Shown here: piece after piece, positions 1 through 17,130 of the stretch
How the letters are laid out: each line of letters begins with the position of its first letter
Position numbering within the stretch: position 1 is the stretch's first letter
DNA from: Cryptomeria japonica
Taxonomy: Eukaryota > Streptophyta > Pinopsida > Cupressales > Cupressaceae
DNA: 64,000 nt
Assembly: GCF_030272615.1 (NCBI RefSeq)
Contig: NC_081409.1
Span: forward strand, 245,831,502 to 245,895,501
Reading direction: 5' to 3'
Position numbers and translations under genes: made by a program
The notes under the pieces: model-generated
What the model was told of the DNA's origin: nothing
The model's input: only the letters and a program-made list of their open reading frames with translations
Database searches by the model: none

Positions 1-1190
1 GGGTCTGTACTCCTATTCCCGCATGGTTTCATGGTGTTTCCACAATGGGGAAAGGATTTGTCAACCCATTGACACAAACCAATCCAAAACTGGACAGTAA
101 GGAGAAAGTTTACAAAGTATTTACAAACACACAACACCTGCAAAAAAAAACCTAATATAAATGCTCAAAATGAAGGTATATACACCATATAAGACTCTCA
201 ATACATTTTTGTTTGAAGATCAATCCATTATCAATCCTTCATTGCTCCATTAGTGCCGACTGGCAACAAAATTACAGTCACAGTCAAGTCACTTTCCTTG
301 GGCCGTACCAAAACTAACATCCAACCCCTCATCTTAGGGTTTGCAACTACATATAGTACCCTTTCCTTGATTTGTGTGCCAAATTTAGGGTTCTCCATGC
401 TAAACTAAGGTTTTTGACTCTTTAGGTGGAAAAGTTGCTTGACAACTTTGAAAAGTTGTCATGCAACTTTTGCAACTTTTGAGCAACTTTCTCAATGTTG
501 CTTTTCTTGACTCCTAGGCCCACATTGGGCTATCCTATGGACACCACCATGCTAAGAAAGACCCCAAACACATCAAAGGCACACATACCCTCTACTCCAC
601 AAGAAAACTCAACCTAGACTTAAGAACCTAGGACCTAAATAAGACCAATGAGCTCATGGCTCTTATTACATTTACAATGGCTTCTTAAAGAAGCAAGAAC
701 ACAACAAAATCAAATGGTGGGAGTCATTTAAAGGGTGCTCCTACACCACATATCCACACATTTTCAATGCGAGTTGTCCATGTGGGTATTTTTATGCTAG
801 GCATGGTCCTAGTTGGGTCTCCAGGTCGCTCGAACATTCAACACCCTATCATCATGGTGCCATCTCTTGAGTGCCCTAAGTTCAAAAAATTATCGAACTT
901 TGACGGGTTGTTTCTCGGAATCAGGGCCACATACAGAGATCCGTGTGAACCCACAGGGTCACGTTAGGCCCCTCTACAATAACCTATCTCATATTTTGAA
1001 GAGACAAAAACATTTTCTTAGGGCGGCGATTTTTTTGTTGATGCAAATATTGTTAGTTGCGTGCAATGCAAAGTTTCAAGATAGAATAATGCATGAATTA
1101 CACATTAATAAAATTATAGCGCATGAATGTCAAGTAGAATCATAGATACAAAATTTATCACAAAATTTCATTTATGCATTTATAATCATT
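1..1190. other. Non-genic flank
   Basis: No gene is supported in this stretch. The open frames near 767-1145 are short, overlap each other and show no family resemblance. The stretch holds a strong palindrome at 430-471, listed separately. It may be old transposon DNA, but I could not identify LTR ends. Confidence 0.5.
430..471. repeat. Near-perfect 20-bp-arm palindrome
   Basis: The left arm (430-449) and right arm (452-471) are reverse complements with one mismatch in 20 bp, separated by 2 nt. The core word is AAGTTG/CAACTT. Further copies of the CAACTTTTG word follow to about 505. As RNA or single-stranded DNA it would fold into a long hairpin. Confidence 0.8.
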
Positions 1191-1191
1191 T

Positions 1192-1590
1192 GGTCGTTTA
1201 TATATACAAAATTTGGCCCCTAAATAGGTACAAATAAGCTCATGGCCATCTATATGTACAAAATTTGGCCTCTGATTACATACAAATCAGCTCATGGCCA
1301 TCTATATACAAATTTTAGCCTCTGATTACATAGAAATCACCTCATGGCCATCGTCTATATATAGAAATTTGGCCTCCGAATACATACAAATCAACTCATG
1401 GTCATATATACACAAAATTTGGCCTCTAATTACATACAAATCATCTCATGCATGTCATCTATACACAAAATTTGGACTCTAATTACATACAAATCAGCTC
1501 ATGTATGTCGTGTATATCCAAAATTTGGCCTCTAATTACATAGAAATCATCTCATGGTCATCTATGTACAAAATTGGCATCTAAATCACT
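1192..1590. repeat. Minisatellite, ~50-bp unit, about 8 copies
   Basis: The unit reads roughly: CTATATAYACAAAATTTGG, then CCTCTRATTACATA, then CAAATCANCTCATGGYCAT. It recurs about eight times with substitutions and small length changes (48-54 bp). The first and last copies are the most diverged. One forward open frame (1294-1482) exists only because the unit lacks stops in one phase, and I do not regard it as a gene. Confidence 0.85.
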
Positions 1591-2059
1591 CTACTCTTTT
1601 CTAGAATCAATATAATGAACCTTGTGGATCAGCCCTAACCCTTATCGTGTCAATTATTGCATCATGGCCAGATCACGAACATTCCATAAATTCTTATTGA
1701 GCGGTCTACCACAATATTTAATCAACTAAATATTTGTTGCAACAACAAGGTTAGAGTAATGAAGAATATGCTTACATGTGTTGAAGTCCTCAACCAACCA
1801 AAAATTTCTTCATAGGGTACCTTCGAAGCCATGTTCCTATTACAACAACAAACCACTTTGGGTACTCAATTTGTCAAAGTTTTTTTTGCCTCAATGTAGC
1901 AACACAAAAAGTAATATGTCTCTTCTTCATTGTTTGCATTAGCAATAACTACATACACATGACATGCATTTTATTGAATGATAAATTAGTACCAAAAATA
2001 GTGTAAAATGAAATAAAATGAGTTAGAAAATTTTGATAACTAAGTAACATTCAACAATA

Positions 2060-4417
2060 CCTTGTTGCACTAAGTCAGATAAATGGTCAAAATCCATGGA
2101 AACTTTGATCTAGTTCAACTGTAGTGGTTTGGGAAGTTGATATGTATCAAGTGGAACTAAAGGTCTACAAGACCATACATCAATCCACTTATATGATTCA
2201 CAATCATCCCACATTAAATCCATACACGATGAGTATAAACACCATCTATCTAGAATAAATAATTGGCAAGATTGCATCTAAGCTTCTACCTAAGTGCAAG
2301 TCACTCGATCATGTAATTGTACAACAACCTACATAGCTTGCAACATTAGATTCACATATCAACCAAAAATATCTAAAAACAGTATTACCTTGATTACCTA
2401 GTCCCATTGTCGAGTTACGCCATTGCACAACGGTTGTTGCATTTGTTAAACTTGCACCACCTTCATACTTTAGTTCTTCTCTAGCAAGAGCTCTTTTTAC
2501 ACGTGCACCCGCACCATGGTGCTCTCCCTTTCCATGTGCAACCTCAATAAAAATTTTAAAATGTTGTACACCGGTCCTCATATGCATCCTACTCAACCAA
2601 TAGAACATCCTTGCATTCTTGAATTGTGATGTGAAATTATCTGACCATATGATGTACTGGTTGTATCTGATATTCCTTTCCCTTAAATTCTCATAGTAGA
2701 TTTGAAATCATCCTTGCACAAAATTTGTCGAATGACTACGATCGTCAATTATGTAGAAGTGATATTCCCTTACTATCTTTCTATCCTACTCCATGCTATA
2801 ATGTGCATGCATGAATGCTATGTGTGCAAAAATAGTTACCTGTTGAGAGTGGTAATATTGGGATTGCACTTCATTCTGAGGTTGCAACATATAATTCTCC
2901 ACAAAATCTACAATAGATATGATGGTACCAAGAGGAAATGTATCCTTACATATCTTGAATTGCTCATCCAATCACCGTGCTCTATGTGTATGCATTATGT
3001 AGTCATAAACTAGTTTCTCCCAAAAAATACTCATAAATTGTGCTACGAGTATATCTTGACTCACTATCTCACATCTCTTCAACTCTTTTCCATTTTTAAC
3101 CACATATGTGATCAACTTGTATTTTTCATAAGAAACTAGTGTCTTTCCAATTTCATGTGTACTCTCTAAATGTATACATTTTTGCAACTTTTGCAAACCA
3201 CCACATGTAGAACATGAGCCTTTCAAGCACATAATCTTATAAAAGTGCAACCATCATCTCTTTGACATAATACACTTGAAATAAACTCTCTTGATGACCT
3301 TGGAGGTGCTTGTATACCACATTCCTACAAAACATCATTATTGTGCAAAGTACAACATATATGACAATATATATCATAATGCATGGAAAATTCTATATGC
3401 ATTCTACAACAACACGTAGCATGTGTATGATTTATCTTAACATAAAAGGGTTTTTCCATTTCAAAAAACCTTTGGCTAATTCTTATTTGAGGATATGTTT
3501 GAATTAATTTCTTGAAAAAAAATGTGTTTGAGTCATATCCAAAAATTGCTTCGGATGTGGCTCACAATTTCATGATTCGATTCTCCTTCTAACAACATGT
3601 CTTTGATTGGGTGAAACTTTTGTGTTGTCATGCCAAGAATTTTCAATTAATTGTCTTCATGCATCAACAACAACTTTGTCTTTTTGTGGAAGTCTACCCA
3701 AAAATGCTAAAGAGAATTATTGTTAGGATCCTCAAGTTTGTCACGCCTCCCTAAGGCATGGTGTAGTGTTGTTCTACTTATCTTTAATGACTTGCTTGTT
3801 TTGCTTATTAAACGAGACTTTTTAGTTTGGTTGCTCATTATGATTGATGTAAGAACATGTCGAGTAACATTTTCATCTTTAGAGAATGATGTTGAACCAA
3901 TTGCTTGATACACATCAAATAGATTTCTTACTATAGTTTTTTCACCATCATTTTTAGATGATCTTAAGCCAATTTGTTTCATTGTCTCTCTAAAATTCAT
4001 ATTTCTTATCCTTTCAACAATTAATTGGCTTATTGCAATTTGATTTAAGCTCTCAAAATAATTTTTCCATATTTTATTAGCCATTCTTCGACAAGTGTGT
4101 TGGAAAATTTTATCGAGCATTGGTTTCAAAAAAATTTCATCAATGTCAATTATATACTTTGGTTTTCTACGAATAATTTTAGGTGTTAATATTGTTGCAT
4201 GTTCTTGGCTTGCATTAAGTACATTTATTTAATAATTGATTAGCTCTTCTTCTTGGTTTGCATTCAATTCATTCCATCCATGTAATTGAGTTGGTGTAGA
4301 TGGTGTACCTTCTCCTCCCAATTTTCTCATTTCACATAGTCTTTTCATGCATTCCCTCTACCTTTCCTTTGTTTCCTCTTGTGATTCAATAGTTCCTCGC
4401 TTGTTCCTTCCCATCAT
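2060..4417 (-). pseudogene. Decayed transposase-like gene (uncharacterised eukaryotic family)
   Basis: Read on the minus strand from an ATG at 4417, a coding sequence can be followed through several frames broken by stops and indels. Landmarks in order: a charged N-terminus with ANKIWKNYFESL at about 4085-4050; a KISRTTLHHAL helix at about 3775-3745; WHDNTKVSPNQ at about 3640-3600; a CCCR-x-H cysteine cluster at about 3420-3395; C-x2-C with LQKLQKC at about 3210-3175; FPLGTIISIVDFVENY at about 2940-2890; WSDNFTSQFK at about 2650-2620; HGKGEHHGAGARVKRA at about 2540-2490; and a Cys/Trp-rich tail near 2250-2100. I recognise this motif order from a widespread, poorly characterised family that looks transposon-derived; the SD...QF(K)...HGK...G(A)G...VKR block recalls a DDE-type core. 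The family assignment is from memory. The longest intact piece is 140 codons, so it is a relic. Confidence 0.65.
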
Positions 4418-4940
4418 GATTATAAATTGTTTTAAATAACATCATATATGTTAGTAAATATTATACAAATAAAACAAACAAAACATTTCATTAAATTATG
4501 GAAATCATTGAATTTGGCAATCAAAAGCATAAATGAAACAAAAAAAAACATTGAAAATATCGAACTAATAATGCATTTCAATCATTTGAAATCATATAAA
4601 ACAAGCAAAACCATACATTGTCCAAGAATTTTGCGGGTGAAGACAGTTTCAGTGGGTTCTTCACCAGAAATTGTGTTTTTCTTGTCGTTATGTAACCACC
4701 TATAGTGTCAAAAACTTGTTTGTGTTCTTATTATAAAAAAAAATCGTACGGGTTATTGATAATATAGACAAAGGGAGGGGGAGTGTTACAGTGGCTATAG
4801 TGGCAATAACCCATACATGGTTTTGACACTAAAGACATAAGTCTACAGTGAAAGAAACCCATACGGGTTATTGACATTGTAGAAGAAGGGAGAGTAGTGC
4901 AAAATCTTTAGTCACAAAAACCTGTATGGGTTATTGACCC
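4418..4940. other. Non-genic DNA with repeated GGGTTATTGA motifs
   Basis: No gene is seen. The word CCCATACGGGTTATTGAC and close variants occur in both orientations near 4747, 4808, 4858 and 4920. A more diverged relative lies near 6060-6160, on the far side of the GA/CT tract. This suggests a dispersed repeat that carries the purine tract inside it. Confidence 0.4.
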
Positions 4941-4944
4941 TATA

Positions 4945-5972
<1,028 letters not shown>

Positions 5973-6491
5973 GATATATGAATATATGTATGTGTAATTA
6001 TATAAAATTATATATGAATATATTCTATGTTAACATATGTGAATTTTAAAGAACATAGCTCGTATGCATTATTATGGAAATAAAACCGTGTACAAGTTAT
6101 TATGTACAAAAACTTGTACGCGTTATATTACAGAATAATAACCCATACATTTTATTTGAATTTTAAAAACCCATGTGCGTTTGGCCTTGTACTTAGCCTT
6201 GGATAACAAGGTTGAGGCTTGGGAGCCTTACTTCCCTCTTTTTTATGTGTTTTCTTCTTCCAATTTGGTTTCTCAACTCATCGCCATCAAGTTTACACGT
6301 TATCAAGTGGGTATTTGTAAAACTGGCACCATAATTTCACCCATCTTCTAATCTTTCTAGCCATATAATTTAAAAAAAAATTGAAAAATGTTAGCATATT
6401 AATCTTGAATTTGTTTTACCAATGTCTCTAGAGTTGTTAGGGACAGACGTGTGCCATTTTTTTAATCTTTTGAAGTACATGTCCAAATTTG

Positions 6492-11676
<5,185 letters not shown>

Positions 11677-12282
11677 GTGGAAGAATACAAATATCTGGGG
11701 ATTGATTTCACAACAAATTCAGCTGGGAGATATATAGAACAAAAAGGATTCAAGGAGGTTGGAGAGTGTCTTATCTTTTGTAGAATAGATGCGGGAAAGT
11801 AGAGTTATGGGATGGGAAAACCAAGAAAACACTTTTTGATTTGTTGGTCACGCCAGTTATCCTCTATGGCTGTGAGGTTTGGAAGAGCAACATGCCAAAC
11901 CATAAGTGGAGGCAGGTAGAAAGAATTCAAAAGCATCTAATTACTAGTAATCTCAAAGTCAGATCTTCGGTCCCATATGAGATTCTTTTGGCTGAAGCAC
12001 AAATGTTTCCATTAGAGGCATCAAGGAAAATTTGTTTACTTCAAAAAAAGTTGAAAAAATGGATAGACACCGCTGGCCCAAAATGGCTGTGGAAGAGGAT
12101 TTAGACCGAAGAAAGAAGTCTTGGATGAAAACAAAACAGCAAGTGGATGGGTAAGTAGAACATTAAATTGCATGAATACCCCAATGCAAATGAAGAGATA
12201 AAGAAATTCAAATTAGAAAAAATTAGGACTGCCATCAGAAAAGAACTTGAAAATTGTTCGGGGTTTCAACTCTTGGTCCCTT
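11677..12282 (+). pseudogene. LINE reverse transcriptase C-terminal fragment
   Basis: The translation shows the hallmark tail of plant LINE (non-LTR) reverse transcriptases: EEYKYLGIDFTTN at 11677-11715 in one frame, then after a frameshift a second frame with the NRCGK / ELWDGKTKKTLF block (about 11785-11845), the LLVTPVILYGCEVW block (11836-11877), the ERIQKHLI block (11918-11941) and SVPYEILLAEAQMFPLEA (about 11965-12020). A further stretch with stops, containing EEIKKFKLEKIRTAI, runs to about 12250. Such elements copy their RNA at a nicked target. Here the endonuclease and catalytic RT core are absent, and at least one frameshift plus stops are present. It is a dead, probably 5'-truncated copy. 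Confidence 0.75.
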
Positions 12283-13275
12283 AGACTGCTGGCCTTGTGG
12301 ACATTATTAAAATTCCTTCAATTCATGTTGCTCATTTCTCCAAAACTCAGCCAAAACATGGAAGATGAATTATGTTAGTGAGCTCTGGTTTACACTCCAT
12401 TTTGGCCAAACTATGTGCTCAAAAGTTTCTTCAACTAATAAATAAAGTCAAAAATTCTTGTGTCAAAATGCACAAGCAAAATACTGGATTGAAAAATGAT
12501 GCCATATACAAACAATCCCTGCCACTCGAGTTCTCATGAGTCTAGCACTAGTCTTAGCATGTGCAGAGCAAGATCAGACCCTTTACAAAAAGGTTTAACC
12601 TTCCAAAGAAGATTTTCAACAGCTTTGAGATAGGCCACAAGCAATAGTACATAGGCAATGGAAGCTCTACATGGTGTATCTTACCACATACTCATCCAAC
12701 ACTGATAAACTAGATAAACCTAGAGATGAGTTCAATAATATTAATAATGTATGCTGATGTAGACCCAATGCAAATGCTTCTCATCAAAGCTTCTCATCTG
12801 CTTCTCATCAAAGGTCAGTGGGATGCATTGATCTCTGTAAATTGGTTCTACAAAATTCCAACAACAATTTGTGGTCTAGAAATCATCAGGCAAAGAAGGA
12901 ATGCTTATGACAACTTGCTGCTGAGATCAATTTCTCCAAGACCATCCCATTAACATTGCAAAGTGTAGAGCCATCTTCTCAGCAGTTAGAAAGCAAATAG
13001 CAAACATTGAATCATGATGGCATTTACTTGTACCTATTGGTACAGGACACCCATTTTAATTTGGTAAAATGTGCAGATGTCTGGAATGAAAATGCCTACA
13101 AAAAAATGGTTTCTCATGGCACTAACTTTTGCTCCTGTAGCAATTTACAGCAGCAGCTTTCCTTCCAAGTAGATTCCTCGCTCTGCCTATATGAAGAGCC
13201 TTCATTCAATTGCCCTGCTAGCTAAGGTTGAACCACATCAAATAAAATGTACATGAATTGCATAAATGAACCACA
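12283..13275. other. Intergenic / 3' flank of the TPR gene
   Basis: No gene is seen between the LINE tail and the stop codon of the minus-strand TPR gene. The part nearest 13275 should hold that gene's 3' UTR. I did not find a convincing minus-strand AATAAA signal close to the stop. The short plus-strand frames at 12726-12953 and 13007-13225 have no recognisable content. Confidence 0.4.
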
Positions 13276-16200
13276 TCAAGTGACTTGAAGAGGTGTGATA
13301 TTGTGACCCTGGTGAACCTTCATCCAGCTATCAGAACGAAAAGTATGTGATAGTATGTTTCCTACATCTGCCATGTCCCTGCAGGAGACAGATTGAAAGA
13401 CTCCACTGTCTAAAAATTCTTGCTGAATGGTATCCTCCTCAACAGAATTGTATGCTCCAAATTCCGTAGCTTCACTTGATATACTTATCCTATGAACACC
13501 ATCTTGTATGCTGCAACCTATCTCATCAGAAGAACTCCTAAATCCCAAATTTGTAGCTGAAAATGTTCTTGTACATGCTTGCTCAACCTCACAGCCAAAT
13601 TCAACAAATGTGGGATCAGAAGAAAGCATAGCAGAATGAATTTCTCTTTCTACATAGCAGTAGGCTTGATTTGGATTTCTTATCCCATTCCTAGGTGTAT
13701 TATCGTTAACATGAAGCATCTGCTGGGACCTATCATTCAAATGGCTGTTTCTTCTTACATCATTAGCTTCTCTCAGCTTCTTTTTCTCTGCTTCCTCTTC
13801 CATGATAGAGGCCATTACTGATGTGTGTGCCTTTTGCAACAATCTACACAACATTGCAGCTGATATCTTAGCTTGATCTTTGACAGCATCAATGTCACGG
13901 TCATCTACAAACTCACACCGGTCTACAAAATGAGAAGCCTTATCAGGCTTATGTCTCAAGGTGAGCAAACGATGAGCACATTCCACATCTGCCCTTGTGC
14001 AAGAACCCTTTTGCAAAGAGAGAAGTTTATAGTAATCAACTGTGTAAGGGCTAAACAGTCTCTGTAATGTGTCGTTGATCCGTCGATTCAAGTGTTGCAA
14101 GTTCCCTTCAGCATCTCTGTATCTTATGCACCGCTGCTTCCAAACAGGTCCAGGCAGCTTCTGGTGACGAAGAATGGACTCGTAAAGCAGCTTCAGATGC
14201 TCTAGGTCTTGCAAAGTCTCAGTATAACATCTGATTGACTCGTAAAGCGATTTTCGAGTAGTTATAGCTTCAATACAAGTTGGATCCAACGCAAGTGTCC
14301 TGTTGCAATCAGCAATTGCATCTGCCACTCGTCCAGATGACTGATAAGCAGCTGCACGATACGCATAGCATTCTGCTAAGAAACCCTGAGGAGTTCCTTT
14401 TTTGCCATCAATAATTTTAGAGAAATGCCTTGCTGCCTCCAGGTAATGACCAGCATCTAGTGCAGCCAGGCCAGCTGCTCTTCTTCTTAGCAACGTTTTG
14501 ATGTTTCCAAGCATTTGGGTTACAGTGTCAGACTCAGAAATACTGATCTCTGAAGAGAAACAATCTTCACTTCTGCTTATGCTTTTGTGTCTAAAGGCTG
14601 CAGAAGCAGCTCTTTTACCACTTTGAAGCAAGAGCAATGCATCTTCCATCATACCCAAATGGCAGCAGGCCTGTCCAAGAACCAGGTGCTTCCATTCCTC
14701 TCGTTCAGCCCTCTTGGACATCCCTACACACAGGAATGTTTTCAATTTGGATAAGACAAAACACTTGAAGAAAACTTTTGCCACTGATTGTTCAATTCTA
14801 TTGTAGCTGTGAAGAAGCTCTACGCTCTCTCTTGACAGTGTTAGACTTCCAGATGAATCTATTTCTCTGCTAGGGATATTCTCCTCCAACATGTTTGCAA
14901 CATCTTTGAATCTACGAAGATATAAGAGTGCCCTGGCTTTAAGCTCCAATGCCTTCTCACATCTGGGCCACAGTTTGAGAGCAGCATCAAGGAGATTTAT
15001 TGCTGAAAAGACATCAGCTGATTCTTGGCTTTGAAGTAAAAGTCGAGCTTTCCTTACATGCTTCTCTGCAAGCTGCATTGATATTGAATTTGTCAGATTA
15101 ACACAAACATAAACATGGCAACAGACCTCATCAATTAAAGTTGAAAATGGCAATCCTCTATAGAAAAAGATTAAAGCATTGTTAAATCACATTTCAGTCT
15201 TATCTGACTAACATTCCTAAAATGCTTGGCCACCTAGCCAAAGACTTTCTGACTGAATTAACCAGAAACAATGTTCTTCTCTGCAAACATAGATTCAAAA
15301 TTGCATTTGATTGAAAAGGGTCGATTAACATTAGTGGAAAATATAACTGCAGAGCCTCCATAGCTAGGTAGCTTTTAGAAGAACAAAATCACCAAAGTAC
15401 AAAGAATGAAGTTGCAGTAAGAACACAGATTTTTGGCAGTACCCAGGTGATTAATATGTCTGATATTATATAAGCCTCATCAATCATAACCCGGTAAAGA
15501 TTGCTTTAGGACAATTTTATGAATCTAAATAAAATGTATGAATCCAAAACTAATAGCATGAAAAAATACACACTACTTCAAGATGTTCAAAAGCAAAAGC
15601 ACCATCAGAAGAATCTAAATAAAACGTATGAATCCAAAATTAATAGCATGGAAAAATACAGAGTGTAGGGCATCCACATTAAATAAGTGCTTCAAATTCA
15701 GCTCTCCGATGTGATTAGGAAATCACAATGTAAATATCAGACTCATAGAAAGACAATGGGCAGAATTAACCTTGGAGTGCTGAAAAATGTTTAAAACCAA
15801 AAGCACTTAAGAGAAGAATCCAAATGCAGGTATGAAGCCAAAAAGAATTAGGAGCCAAGGCAAACCCTAAGCTACCCACATACATTAGTACTTCAAATTC
15901 AACTCTACAAATGTGATTTGGAAATCTTAATGAAACATCTAAGTCAGAGAAATGCAATGGACGATCTTACCGAATAGAGTACTGGAAGATGCTCAATATC
16001 AAAACCACTCAATTGAAGAATCCAAATGTAAAGTATGAAGCCAAAACAAATGAAATGACAAAGCATACACGATCTGGGTCGCGCACATGAATCCGACTCT
16101 CCAATTTGACTACAATGACGGCATGAAAATATCCAATTCAGAACCAAACCCACTCATGAGAAGAATCCAAATGTGAAATATGAAGCCAAAATGGATAACA

Positions 16201-17130
16201 GAACAAAATTCACACACTTTTAAGGCGCTTAAACCCTCTAATGTGACTACAAAGTCAAAATGAAAGTATCCAACTCAGACAGATGCAATGGTAAGAACTC
16301 AACCAAGGAGCAGTCTACCAAAATCACTCATTAGAAAAATCTCAAAGCAAAGTGATAAACCAAATCAATAATATGGCAAAATACACAATCTTAAAGGCAC
16401 TTCAACTCCCTAATCCAACTTAAAGATCATAATGAAAATATCCAACTCAGACAAATACAATGGGAAGAACTCAACCATTAAGGAGTCAACCACAATGAAA
16501 TGGAAGATGGGGGGTAACGAGACTCTTAAGCCACCACAGCCCAGTGAAACCATAGCTTGCGACCAGGATTCTCCCAATGCCCAGTGAAACCATAGCTTGC
16601 GACCAGGATTCTCCCAATGCAACATAATCCACTAATTCTTGTCAATCAAGAATGTCATAAAATTCATTACACAAAATCCAAAGTGAGGGATCAATGTCAA
16701 ACACATACTAATTATTACCCTTTTGCAGGATTGATGTGAACTTCCTTTTCCTTGAAGAACATAAGATACATTTCACCAAGAAAACATATATATTGCTCCT
16801 TCCTACCTTATTGCAGTTGATCAGTATCGACATGACCGAACAAACTAATAAGTCCGAAAACACAATCCAGACATAGAAAGTACAAAAAATGCATGCCTCC
16901 TAGCTCTGCTCATGTAATAAGTACTAGAACGCATACTAATCCTTCACTATGGTCTATCAACCTTAAGTTTTCCGATGCATAACAAAATAAGCAAACAAAT
17001 TAGTCAGTCCAAACAATAATCTATCCAGTTCGGAAAACTAATGTGTACCAAAATAAGGAAAAAGCCTCACCATTCTGTTGCTTAGCCACCAATGCCTCTT
17101 CACAGACGAAGAAGCAGATGAAGTAGACAT
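13276..17130 (-). CDS. TPR protein with degenerate J-like domain (two exons)
   Basis: Coding sequence = exon 1 17130-17071 plus exon 2 15072-13276, 618 residues. Exon 1 starts at the first in-frame ATG after an upstream stop, encodes a Ser-rich start then HWWLSNR, and ends at a GTGAGG donor. Exon 2 follows a TGCAG acceptor in the same phase, so the join reads ...SNRM-LAEKHVRKARLLL. Domains: an N-terminal TPR-like helical region (about 35-95, LLDAALKLWPRCEKALELKARALLYLRRF); a central TPR array (about 210-300, AYRAAAYQSSGRVADAIADCNRTLALDP); a J-like segment (about 365-435) with DYYKLLSL and LRHKPDKA; a low-complexity charged and Ser-rich tail; and a C-terminal FQSVSCRDMADVGNILS block. In J-proteins the HPD tripeptide triggers Hsp70 ATPase; here it reads KPD, so canonical J activity is doubtful. 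TPRs bind partner proteins. This matches a plant TPR family I recognise, but no specific orthologue is claimed. An out-of-frame upstream ATG at 17212 overlaps the start. Confidence 0.88.
15518..16470. repeat. Diverged intronic tandem repeats (~150-200 bp unit)
   Basis: Five to six degenerate copies share the same anchors in order: GAAGAATCCAAATG, then ATGAAGCCAAAA, then ACTTCAAATTCAACTCT, then ATGTGATT...GGAAAT, then AAATATCCAACTCAGA, then ATGCAATGG. Anchor positions are about 15518, 15611, 15815, 16015, 16160 and 16337, so spacing varies (about 90-205 bp). Short minus-strand frames here (15766-15957, 15944-16153) are by-products. Confidence 0.7.
16541..16620. repeat. Perfect 40-bp tandem duplication
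   Basis: 16541-16580 and 16581-16620 are identical. The unit starts CCAGTGAAACCATAGCTTGC. It lies inside intron 1 of the TPR gene. Perfect identity suggests a recent slip or an assembly duplication. Confidence 0.97.

Larger units (their letters stand above)
15073..17070 (-). other. Intron 1 of the TPR gene (~2.0 kb)
   Basis: Bounded by a GT donor (17070-17069, GTGAGG) and an AG acceptor (TGCAG, 15077-15073). An alternative acceptor 7 bp further in (ending at 15066) would shift the frame. The join is supported because both exon edges are in phase 0 and the joined protein matches the family pattern HWWLSNR followed by a helix rich in K/R and E. The intron carries the tandem repeats at 15518-16470 and 16541-16620. 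Confidence 0.8.

Noticed and set aside
1192-1590. Repeat array considered as CRISPR-like
   Set aside because: The units are contiguous with no unique spacers, and the context is a plant nuclear genome.
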